Shown: positions 9,401 to 17,404 of the stretch, piece after piece
Numbering within the stretch: the stretch's first letter is position 1
Layout: each line of letters opens with the position of its first letter
From: Candidatus Woesearchaeota archaeon
GTDB taxonomy: Archaea; Nanobdellota; Nanobdellia; Woesearchaeales; DSVV01
Assembly (NCBI GenBank): GCA_016935125.1
Contig: JAFGRM010000069.1
Span: 1 to 33,519 of the forward strand
Reading direction: 5' to 3'
DNA: 33,519 nucleotides
Translations under genes and position numbers: made by a program
Notes under the pieces: model-generated
Seen by the model: the letters and a program-made list of their open reading frames with translations, nothing else
What the model was told of the DNA's origin: nothing
The model's database searches: none

Positions 9401-12285
9401 TAGGCATCACTGTCCATCTCGACCCATGCCCCTTTTTCGTCCTGTACAAGGAATGTGCCGCATTTCTTCGGCACTGCAGGGCACATCACCCTGTCACACA
9501 CCCAGTAGACCTTTTCCATGGCCTTTTGCTGCTCATTACAGTTCTCGCCTATGCCTTCCTCCTCATTTGAGCTGAAGAACCCCTTCACATACTGCCAGAC
9601 CACCATTATCCCGCAGGCAACAAGGGTGAACTGGGTCGCTTTCTCGACAAGATCAACAATCTTCTCTGTCGCATTGATCATCTTGTCAAGGCTCTTTATG
9701 GTATTGTTGATCTGCTCAGGGCTGAGCCATTTTGTGAGTAGCTCTGGCTTCTGCACGTCATAGCTTACGACTGGATAGACCCTGCAGTCAGAGACACCCT
9801 GGTCTGCAACACTGTACTTTATCCTCACGCCGAGATAGGCGAATATCTGGTCAGGCAGGGACTCGACAGATCCCTGGTACTGGCCTATTGTTATAGGTAC
9901 ATATACATGCACTGCGTGCTTCTCCTCGTCAAACTTGCTTGCCTTTGGGTTCCCAAGTCTTATCAGGTCATTGTTGTTCTGCATCCCGAGCTGAAGGGTG
10001 TTTGCCCCTGCATCTACTGCATCAACCTGCGAATCCTCAAACGGCGTATAACCCCTGACGCTGTCATCCTCAAACACTGCAATCTCTGTCACTGTAGGGG
10101 TTCCTGACCCAAGATATGTTATTGGAAAGAAGGCGCTTCCTGTTATGTCGCTGTTGAAAAGGTCCCTTGTATATATGTTAAAAGGGTATGTCTCTACACT
10201 GCCCACATGCCAGTCAGGGCATCCTGGCTCATACAACACTGATTTCTTGTAGTCCCTTGTGTTCCCTGCTGGGTCTGTCACATAGATATAGAGGTAATTC
10301 GTAAGAGCCTTGTTCATCTCAGTCGCAAGAAGCGATACAGTCACAACGAATTTCCCGTCGCTTCCTGCTGTCTCAGTTCTCTCCATACCTATCCCATATG
10401 ACACAGGGTCGACCTGGATAGATGACTTCTGCTGGTCCAAGAACTCCTCGCATTTTGTATAGCCGAATGATTTTGCCGCCTCTTCGCAGCCTGTGAACCT
10501 GCCGAAGTTTATGATCTTGACCTTTGCACCGGGCTCTGTTATGCCGCTGATCTTGTAGAGCTTGAAATGGGTCTTCTCAAACTCTGTCACAAACTCGATC
10601 TCTGGAGATTCCTTGTCTATCGCAATCTTCTTCTCATATGTCTTGTTGTTACCGGCCTCATCAAATGCGATGATCTTTACTGTGTGCTCACCTGAGCTTC
10701 CAAGGCTGAATGAGACTGAAAAATTATCCTCTTCCAGGCTCTCGATCCCGGACTGGAGCCTGTCATCAAGATAAAACTTGAGCATCGCGCCCTTTTCAGA
10801 TGTGCCTATGATATCTATCTTGTTTTTGTTTGTCATATCAGGCAGCTCAGTCGCAATGTTAAGGTACGGCGGCATCGCATCAAATACTATATCAAAGAAC
10901 TTTGTATCTGAATTGCCGTTCACGTCCCATGCACGCACCTGGACGAGATTGCTCCCCAGCTCGCCCTGATAGCTTGCCATGGATGACAATGACACTGGAA
11001 AGCTGAACCTTGTCCCGTTTATTGTCTTTCTGACCTGGGCAATGTCATTGTTGTTCAGGAAGATGAATATCTTTGAGTTCACCCTGCTTGCGCCGCTCAC
11101 ATCAAGTGTCATTCTGTTCGTGAGCTTAGGCATAGAATCCAGCTTCAGAAAATCCTGCTCGCTTGCAAGGGTGCTGAAACTCCTGTGCTCTGATACCACA
11201 TCGTTTGAGATAACCCTGAAATAGTATGTGGATGTGGACATCAGGTTGTCAAGGGTGATTGCGTGGTCGACTGTCTGCGCGCTCTCGCTTTCTGAGCTTG
11301 AGAAGCTGTCGTCTGTGCTGTACTCTACAGTGCTTGATGCAGGCTTGTTCGTGGTCCAGCGGATGATCGCGGAATCTGTCTTTATGTCATCGACAACTAT
11401 ATCGCTTATGACAGTCTGGGCAGCTGCATCAGACAGTGTGAAGAAAAATTTTCTCTCACTCTCTGTGCCTTCGCTTTCCACTGTATAATAATACCTTGTG
11501 TCCGGGTCAAGGTTTGTAAGCGACACGCTGTGCTCGGTCGTCAGGGTAGGGTCAGAGGCCAGCTTGTCCAGCACGATGTCAGTATCGAAATGCACTTTGC
11601 TGTCTGCTGCCCTGTCGGTCTTCCATGTTATTGTCGCAGCAGTATCTGTTATGCCAACTACCTCGATAAAGGTGATATTGGCAGGATAAGCAGTTGTTGA
11701 GAACACCAAGGGGTCAGAGGCTGCTGACTCCCTGCCCTGGCTGTCGATTGCAGTCACAGATGCAGTGTAGCCTGTATCCGAGGCAAGGCCTGACAAGCTC
11801 ACTTCTCTTGCACTGACCTCAGCCTTGTAAACGCTGTTAAGATAGGCCCTGTATTTCACTGCGCCGGACACTTGGTTCCATCTCAGTTCTGCATAGTTTG
11901 GGCCTGCCTCAGTAAGCTCAAGCCCGGTCGGCTTAGGAAGAAGTGTCTCAAAGTCATAAAACCCTGTCAGCGAGGTAAGGCCCCCGTCGCTTGACCTGAG
12001 CCTGTAATAGTATTTCTTGCCTTCTGCAAGGCCGCTTATCATGATCTCATGGGCAGTCCTTGTGCCGCCTGTCTCAGGGATTGTCGTCAGCTGGTTAGCA
12101 GATATACCATAGTCTACCTGCCCATCTCCTGCAACATCAGTTGCCCATCTCACCCTTGCTGAACTGCCTGTGATCTGGTCCACATTGATAGAATTAACAT
12201 CTATTGAGATCGCAAATACAACTGGCATGCTGACTACAAGAAAGATCATCAATGCTGAGCATGCCACAATCCTTGCCTTATTCAT
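6424..12285 (-). CDS. giant secreted surface protein (1953 aa) with N-terminal fibronectin type III/Ig-like repeats and a central Cys-rich/hydrophobic module
   Basis: Sec-type signal peptide MNKARIVACSALMIFLVVSMPVVFA; repeated FN3-like ...SARVRWATD...DYGIS...HEIMISGLAEGKKYYYRLRS; Ig-like DPAGNTRDY/DEAGNNKTY strands; hydrophobic FTLVACGIMVVWQYVKGFF. Confidence 0.95.
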   Translation of the reverse strand: MNKARIVACSALMIFLVVSMPVVFAISIDVNSINVDQITGSSARVRWATDVAGDGQVDYGISANQLTTIPETGGTRTAHEIMISGLAEGKKYYYRLRSSDGGLTSLTGFYDFETLLPKPTGLELTEAGPNYAELRWNQVSGAVKYRAYLNSVYKAEVSAREVSLSGLASDTGYTASVTAIDSQGRESAASDPLVFSTTAYPANITFIEVVGITDTAATITWKTDRAADSKVHFDTDIVLDKLASDPTLTTEHSVSLTNLDPDTRYYYTVESEGTESERKFFFTLSDAAAQTVISDIVVDDIKTDSAIIRWTTNKPASSTVEYSTDDSFSSSESESAQTVDHAITLDNLMSTSTYYFRVISNDVVSEHRSFSTLASEQDFLKLDSMPKLTNRMTLDVSGASRVNSKIFIFLNNNDIAQVRKTINGTRFSFPVSLSSMASYQGELGSNLVQVRAWDVNGNSDTKFFDIVFDAMPPYLNIATELPDMTNKNKIDIIGTSEKGAMLKFYLDDRLQSGIESLEEDNFSVSFSLGSSGEHTVKIIAFDEAGNNKTYEKKIAIDKESPEIEFVTEFEKTHFKLYKISGITEPGAKVKIINFGRFTGCEEAAKSFGYTKCEEFLDQQKSSIQVDPVSYGIGMERTETAGSDGKFVVTVSLLATEMNKALTNYLYIYVTDPAGNTRDYKKSVLYEPGCPDWHVGSVETYPFNIYTRDLFNSDITGSAFFPITYLGSGTPTVTEIAVFEDDSVRGYTPFEDSQVDAVDAGANTLQLGMQNNNDLIRLGNPKASKFDEEKHAVHVYVPITIGQYQGSVESLPDQIFAYLGVRIKYSVADQGVSDCRVYPVVSYDVQKPELLTKWLSPEQINNTIKSLDKMINATEKIVDLVEKATQFTLVACGIMVVWQYVKGFFSSNEEEGIGENCNEQQKAMEKVYWVCDRVMCPAVPKKCGTFLVQDEKGAWVEMDSDAYNSQRETNLGYRQVYEQAKSDCENYPNLCASAKANTFEQCVADTSCYTSLQAAVNENNCKSCFDADDKKISYKKQTTEFRLSEAEGDDTETTIEMFYVNPATGKVDDPAFKAAHTLEFSSTDGGKTTGRIEFETELNKLARDCSGGTLIRTRTTDLSGDMGILTGAKVLGSYSYECIENTGEGQFDPENPFGAEPSAPDAGSMIKGCYNADCPKFDNTKCFKKDDINPPGGLWSSGLCLCLPGLQSHLENYLKIMVGAKKCLQQALIGEVRGGFCERLLAQFVCDLLIEAFRAIYKSVDFDSRDSGSGSRGALGNYKKNSEDVSDQLSDRYGGIVNDRMGLSTDQLVNKACVFAITGDWSMMEGLFENFVDAIEIEPVATVFAESRPYGYDPFTGKMSIGYNIYIGIVPGGETDIRAWLECDKNQPGGEYCGDSRNEIVIEGVPSHMKKNDPPWNENHAFVDQNALYWNNVVKMQISYKVGEKYETKTITKQIWRKGDLGYDCSFSLVGGIQCNTVDFFSKNGLVELYPINQGTYLSPPAGVFGNKNPVSAVVKLRNQYQGDEFYLRLDYPARSGDAGKGKEYAIPGYNTAGESNQGEQLYNLWIDDVGAISSSGQDENIKTFEIDVNEPLPGDDELKYIWVKFSNLAQAAETQKDNTGEGYFNLLINMKAEGSDEIYTFTHKISEGLYNSNNYHRLEVAAQPDGSEDLLVPEKIVSIGFSGISFKTDIISQTPYIYIKRSEDGNERSYPIRLAELSVGATGSRNVVLNVLEDTNGDRKGDTQILYDKGSDQRQTFSYTYGSNPADTSPLVDFIEPAGSYFNSEGEIPIGFNIWEANNYVKEIEIQIKGSGDRQEYYCKLSIDPSTDDPVDGGKCSVSKSTRFQGIREGAPPFFEYMLQIVDPDGRTSDYGSYDVYVRARGEGSSSWSEQKMRNFKFDQGSSGKSLLSSDLMIYIGGNNLGCSEKCISYSETGVTISAYNASSVPRTRVGGN

Positions 12286-12526
12286 CGTTCTTAAATCCTC
12301 ATTTAATCCATATAATTATTATCCATGCAATTATTATCCATACAATTCGTTTCAGTTATTTTTCAGTTGTTGCTGTGTTTTGGTTGTTTTATGTTTTAAT
12401 AATCTATGTTTTAATTGTCTTATTATTATTTTTCAATTATCAGTTATTTTATAGTTGTTTTTCAGCCAATAGTTGTTCTTAATTGTTTTTTTTCAGCTTA
12501 ATTTTTTTTGCTATTTGAACCTTCAG

Positions 12527-14479
12527 CTATTGGAACCTTGGCAGATAGGCAGGGGATGCCTCAAGCGCATACTTGTAAAGCTCATATGACTCCTCAGGTG
12601 ATGTTGTGAGTACAAGAGGGTCTTTCTTATATACGTAAAACACGACATAATTGCTGTAGAAGAGATTGTTCAGGCTTGGCGTCCAGTTATAGTTGGCGCC
12701 GCCAACAAGCTCATCATCCTGTGTAAGCATGATCTCAACATTATAAGTAAAATCTCCCATAAGAAGGCTCAGGTTGGTATAATAATCTAAATCAGAGGGG
12801 TAGATTATCTTTTTTTCAAACCCCTGCTCCTCATTTTTCAGCAAGATCATCACAGTCTCCTTGCTGCTGTCAAGAGCCCTGTCGTTTATGACGCCGTTGT
12901 GGTCCTGCACAACGCGTATCCCGTAATCAAAGTCCTTTAGCGCATACATCTCTATAGTGACCTGCTCGCCGTCAGTATCTGGCCCTACTGTCTGCTGCTT
13001 GACTGCCTGATGATACCCTGGCTTGTTCGCTATAAGGAACCCGTTTGTGCACTCAGGAAACCCGGACTTAAGCCTTGGAAGGGAATCGACCATGAGAAGG
13101 CCGTCTTCCATCTCTTCATAGCCAGTTGTCCCAATATCACACTTGAACCTGACACACTGGTAGCTTATGTTCACCCCAAAAAGCACACCATCAGGATAGC
13201 CGTACAATGCATCAAGAGCATAGACCCTTAGCTGGTTTTTCCTGTTGTCGCGGTATGATGGCTCTGCAACCATCCTGTTCAGCTCATCAAGCGAATACAC
13301 TGTGATATCTGCAGTGGGGCTGCAGTATTTCTCGCTGTCCAGCTCATCAGCCTCAACCTCCCATGGACGCACCTCATTGTACCTGTTCGGCAGGTTCTGC
13401 ATCACAAGTACAGGGCTTGCGAAATAGAACGCATTCTCAGGGTTGCCGCTCTCCATAACCTGTATTATGACAGGATAGTCTATGTTGTATTTCTCATGGT
13501 AAACCTTGACGCATGATCTTATGATATTTGTGATCTCAAACTCATACGGCTCAACAAGACCATTGTGGGAAGGCAGTGCCTCAAAATCCATGCCCCATGC
13601 AGGATTATATATCACATTGACCTTATACTCTGTGTAATCCTTATTTGTGAAATCTATCTTGTACTGCTTATCATAATAAGGCATACCTGTCTCCTGAAAA
13701 TCAGTCTTCTCAAACTGCAGGAAATGAAGGTTGTGCATGACAAGCTGCTGCGTGTAATCCTTCATATCGCTCACAAGAAGGCTCCGCGGTGAGCATGTTA
13801 TCTCCATGCCCTCATAAGGAAGATAATCAGAGCATGCGACCATCTCATCTGTATAATCCTCAAGGAATGCCTCCCTATTCTCATATTCCATTATCTCTTT
13901 TGAGAGCTCATACATCTCGCCGAGCCTGCTCTTTACCTCAGAATTGAACTCATCCCATGAGTAAAATGTCTCTGAGCCTTTCTTATTTATATCCAGGCTG
14001 TAATACGTCTTTATGTTTATCTCCCTGTCAGATATCTTAACCTCGCTCTTAGGAAGCTCATCACATATTATGTCATACTCTTTTGCAAAAGGCAGGTAGA
14101 AGCTCAAGCAGCCGAGAAGGTTCTCATCGACATATGAGGCCAGCTGCATCTCCATGTCATGGACAGTAGGCATCCTCTCATCGCTCTTATAGAGCCAGAG
14201 CGGCACAAAAAAGCCATTGTCCACATACGACCTCTTGTCAGATAGGATATAATCCGGCATATTGATGTAGCCCCCTTGCATAGAAAGCTGGAACACACCC
14301 TCTGATGCAAGCTGTGAAACGCATGTCTCTGTGTAAAGGACAATCTCCTTTATTTCTGAAGGAGGCCCTAATACATTCTCCCCCAACCTTGTTTTCATCA
14401 TAAAGAAAAGTCCGACAATTATCACTATCAAAAGACCTACTATGATAAAGATTGTCAATTGTCCTCTTTTTGCCATCAT
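12527..14479 (-). CDS. large surface protein with class III (prepilin-type) signal peptide; paralog of 21162..23555
   Basis: MMAKRG^QLTIFIIVGLLIVIIVGLFFMM; the ORF extends to a TTG at 14530, but ATG 14479/14476 is the likelier start. Confidence 0.9.
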   Translation of the reverse strand: MMAKRGQLTIFIIVGLLIVIIVGLFFMMKTRLGENVLGPPSEIKEIVLYTETCVSQLASEGVFQLSMQGGYINMPDYILSDKRSYVDNGFFVPLWLYKSDERMPTVHDMEMQLASYVDENLLGCLSFYLPFAKEYDIICDELPKSEVKISDREINIKTYYSLDINKKGSETFYSWDEFNSEVKSRLGEMYELSKEIMEYENREAFLEDYTDEMVACSDYLPYEGMEITCSPRSLLVSDMKDYTQQLVMHNLHFLQFEKTDFQETGMPYYDKQYKIDFTNKDYTEYKVNVIYNPAWGMDFEALPSHNGLVEPYEFEITNIIRSCVKVYHEKYNIDYPVIIQVMESGNPENAFYFASPVLVMQNLPNRYNEVRPWEVEADELDSEKYCSPTADITVYSLDELNRMVAEPSYRDNRKNQLRVYALDALYGYPDGVLFGVNISYQCVRFKCDIGTTGYEEMEDGLLMVDSLPRLKSGFPECTNGFLIANKPGYHQAVKQQTVGPDTDGEQVTIEMYALKDFDYGIRVVQDHNGVINDRALDSSKETVMILLKNEEQGFEKKIIYPSDLDYYTNLSLLMGDFTYNVEIMLTQDDELVGGANYNWTPSLNNLFYSNYVVFYVYKKDPLVLTTSPEESYELYKYALEASPAYLPRFQ

Positions 14480-14685
14480 AAACAACCTGATAAATGACTT
14501 GATAAATAACCTAAACAACCTGATAAACAACTTGGAAAAGGATATTTCTTATGCTCATTTCATATACTCTATTTATATCATTTCATTTATACTATTTCAT
14601 ACACTCAACTTATATTCAATTTATACTTATTATGTCATCTGATTATGTCATTTGTCATTTGCTAAATTTCATTTTAAATTTCATT

Positions 14686-15723
14686 TTAATAATGGTTTTC
14701 ATAAACACCCTCCCTGTGGATATCCACTTGATTCCCTTGAGCAACTATCTTTGGGTTAAGCTTCTCAATAATCCTCAGGACATAAAGCTTTGACCAGCTT
14801 AAAAATGATATCACTATCACTATCAGGATGGTCTGGTAGAGCCTGATCGGCATGAACTGCAATGCCCTGACAAGATAGAGCAGGGTAAAAAACAGCGCAC
14901 ACACTAACATGTAAGGCAGGATGAAAAGATATATCCTCACAAACCCCTGGCTGAACAACCTTGAAAAAAAGCCGCTCAAGCTGTCGTCAAGTGCAAGCAG
15001 AGGATACGCTATATAGCCAAGATGCACAAGCAGCAGTGTAGACAATATGAAGAACACAGGGAATGCTGTGTCCTTGAGCACGAAAATCCCAAGTGCATTG
15101 AGCATAAGATAGGATCCGACAATGATAAATGACACCACAACAGACCTCCACGCATATGCATATGAATACCTCATACCTATAAGCCTTTTCCATATCAATC
15201 CCTTGAACACCGCATGGACCACTACGAGCAGGATAAAAAGGACTACTGATGATATGAAGACTGTTGCATATGCAGTATTCAATGCATTGAACTCTGACAT
15301 GAGCACATCCTCCTGCCCTGAACTCAAGAGCTGGAGCAATAGGTTCGCATTCTGGAGTATCATAAGGTTTGGTGCAAATATCCTGAGCATGAAAAACATG
15401 ACAGAGCCTGCGCATATGGCATAATAGGCTACGTCAAATAGTATGGCAAAAAGAAAATTGATGTCAAACCTGAAGCTGTTCAGGAAATGCCTGTCTAATA
15501 TGAAACGCAAAACCTTAGCCATAAAGCTCATGCTGGACTTATGATTCATATTACCAGAGTGGTCTTTTCTCTTACTAAAATCCTGCACTCCTGCAAGCCC
15601 TTCATACCTTTGTCTATCAGGTCTTGTTTTTGCTGTTGCTTGTCTTGTTTTTGCTGTAGCTTTTTCTCTTGCTATTGTTGTTGCTCTTACCTTAGCTTTT
15701 TTTGAAACCTTTGCTGCCTTCAT
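14686..15723 (-). CDS. polytopic membrane protein with Lys/Arg-rich repetitive cytoplasmic N-tail (345 aa)
   Basis: basic tail MKAAKVSKKAKVRATTIAREKATAKTRQATAKTRPDR then several hydrophobic helices. Confidence 0.88.
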   Translation of the reverse strand: MKAAKVSKKAKVRATTIAREKATAKTRQATAKTRPDRQRYEGLAGVQDFSKRKDHSGNMNHKSSMSFMAKVLRFILDRHFLNSFRFDINFLFAILFDVAYYAICAGSVMFFMLRIFAPNLMILQNANLLLQLLSSGQEDVLMSEFNALNTAYATVFISSVVLFILLVVVHAVFKGLIWKRLIGMRYSYAYAWRSVVVSFIIVGSYLMLNALGIFVLKDTAFPVFFILSTLLLVHLGYIAYPLLALDDSLSGFFSRLFSQGFVRIYLFILPYMLVCALFFTLLYLVRALQFMPIRLYQTILIVIVISFLSWSKLYVLRIIEKLNPKIVAQGNQVDIHREGVYENHY

Positions 15724-15786
15724 CTTAACTCTTCCTGCCTTTTTTTAAACTTTTGCTGCCTTCACCTGACCCCATACAGCCAATGT

Positions 15787-15873
15787 ATCTCTTGTTAATA
15801 TCTCCTTGTTAATATCTCATTGTTAGCATTTACTTGTTAGCATCTCATTGTTAGCATCTCATTGTTAGCATCT
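15787..15873. repeat. 14-bp tandem repeat (consensus atctcattgttagc, about 6 copies)
   Basis: atctcttgttaat/atctccttgttaat/atctcattgttagc/atttacttgttagc/atctcattgttagc/atctcattgttagc; runs into the stop codon of the 476-aa gene. Confidence 0.85.
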
Positions 15874-17295
15874 CCTGCTGCCAGTCTCACCATCTGTCTT
15901 AAAGCCTTCCCCGTGTACAAGCGAGACGCACTTCTGCGGTGCTGCATCATTTGAGATGTTCCCTCCGCCTGAAAAGATTATGCATGCCTGGTCATACCTG
16001 CAGTTCCCGCCTTCTGTGCAGTCAAGCAAAAACGCCCAGTGGCTTCCGAAAAAAGCCTGGTCGCTTATTGACCCGTACTCATACCATCCCTGCTCCCCGT
16101 CGCTCTCTAAAAGCTCATTATAAGAGTCATCCTCTGTACATGAGTTGTACAGGAACACCCTCCACTGCTCAGACATGTCGCCTATGATCTTCAGGGTCAG
16201 CGCATACCTGTATATTGTAGGTGAGACCTCTGTCTTCTCACCTTCCATTATCACAGTCTTCAGCCCTTCAAGTATGTCTTTTTCCATCTGCGAGCCGAAT
16301 GAGGTGCTTGGCACTGGAATGCCTGCAATCTTCTTCTGCTCCTGGTCATCTGAAGGCTCTTTCTTATACAGGCTGTCGCCGCATATCGCTGCAGGCACGC
16401 CCTTTGTATACTCGCCCAGCCAGTCATCAAGATACGCGTTGAGAACCATTGTAAGCTTGCTTCTTGCATTTGCAGTTATAGTATTCCATGCAGCTTCCTT
16501 GTCCTCTATTTCACCTTGGGTCATCTTACCATCATTCAGTATTCTGCCTGCTTCTGTCATCTCAGACCTGATATCATCTGCGCTGTCGACAGTCCTTTCT
16601 ATATCTGACTCGACCTGGCGATTTATGCCGTATCTCTTCAGATCAGAATCATCGATCTCTTCCCTGGTGTTTGGATTCAAAAACGTCCCGCCTCCAAAAA
16701 TAGAGCCAGAGTCCTTGTAAAGGAATGTACTCGGATTCGGATTATCTTTGCTTAAATCATAATATTTCACTGTCTGCGGCTTATCAGGAGCAATAGTGGT
16801 CGTAACTGTTATTAAATTATCACCAGATCTAAAGACTGTATCATATTCTACATATCCATCCTTATTTATAGTTGGCACATTAGCTGTTGCTGCATATCCA
16901 TTATTACAGTACTTTTCCAAACGTTTATTGGCCTCTTTTAGGTATTCTTGGATTTCTTCATCTTTTTCCAACCCAATATCATAAAAAGTCTCACCCTGGG
17001 GGGGTGGGGGTGAAGGTCCACTTCCAGTCATCCCTGTAACCCTGTCCATCCCGCCTATGGCATTTGCTGTTATCCTGTCATTGCCGCTGTCCCGAATCTC
17101 TTTGTTCTCTTTCCATTCAGGCAGCATCATTGCAGAGAAGATTATTGCAAAGCTTAGAACCATGACAAACACTATCGCAAGGACTATCTCTGGAAAATCC
17201 GGCACCCTATCTGCCCTGCAGGCCTTGTAACGCTTTTTTTCAAGCGCGCGCCTTTCTGCCCTGCACTCTGACTCATCCTTTATTATGATTCCCAT
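15865..17295 (-). CDS. single-pass membrane protein with large extracellular domain (476 aa)
   Basis: basic N-tail, one TM IVLAIVFVMVLSFAIIFSAMML, then a Cys-containing hydrophilic domain. Confidence 0.88.
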   Translation of the reverse strand: MGIIIKDESECRAERRALEKKRYKACRADRVPDFPEIVLAIVFVMVLSFAIIFSAMMLPEWKENKEIRDSGNDRITANAIGGMDRVTGMTGSGPSPPPPQGETFYDIGLEKDEEIQEYLKEANKRLEKYCNNGYAATANVPTINKDGYVEYDTVFRSGDNLITVTTTIAPDKPQTVKYYDLSKDNPNPSTFLYKDSGSIFGGGTFLNPNTREEIDDSDLKRYGINRQVESDIERTVDSADDIRSEMTEAGRILNDGKMTQGEIEDKEAAWNTITANARSKLTMVLNAYLDDWLGEYTKGVPAAICGDSLYKKEPSDDQEQKKIAGIPVPSTSFGSQMEKDILEGLKTVIMEGEKTEVSPTIYRYALTLKIIGDMSEQWRVFLYNSCTEDDSYNELLESDGEQGWYEYGSISDQAFFGSHWAFLLDCTEGGNCRYDQACIIFSGGGNISNDAAPQKCVSLVHGEGFKTDGETGSRRC

Positions 17296-17404
17296 CTTTT
17301 ATCCAATCTGTTGTCCATATCTTCTCCATATCTTCTCCATATCTTATCAAATTTTCTATCCTGCCTTTATCCTGCTCTTATCCTTCTTTTATCCTATGAC
17401 CATC

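Noticed and set aside
7842-11689. Many 60-170 aa + strand ORFs across the 1953-aa gene (also within 17.4-23.5 kb)
   Set aside because: Antisense shadows of long - strand ORFs with clear domain features; compositions are not protein-like.
14480-14530. 18-aa N-terminal extension of the 667-aa protein (TTG start, FIRLFRLFIKSFIRLF)
   Set aside because: Encoded by a 12-bp-like degenerate repeat; MMAKRGQLTIF at 14479 is a better class III signal start. Kept only as part of the leader-repeat pattern.
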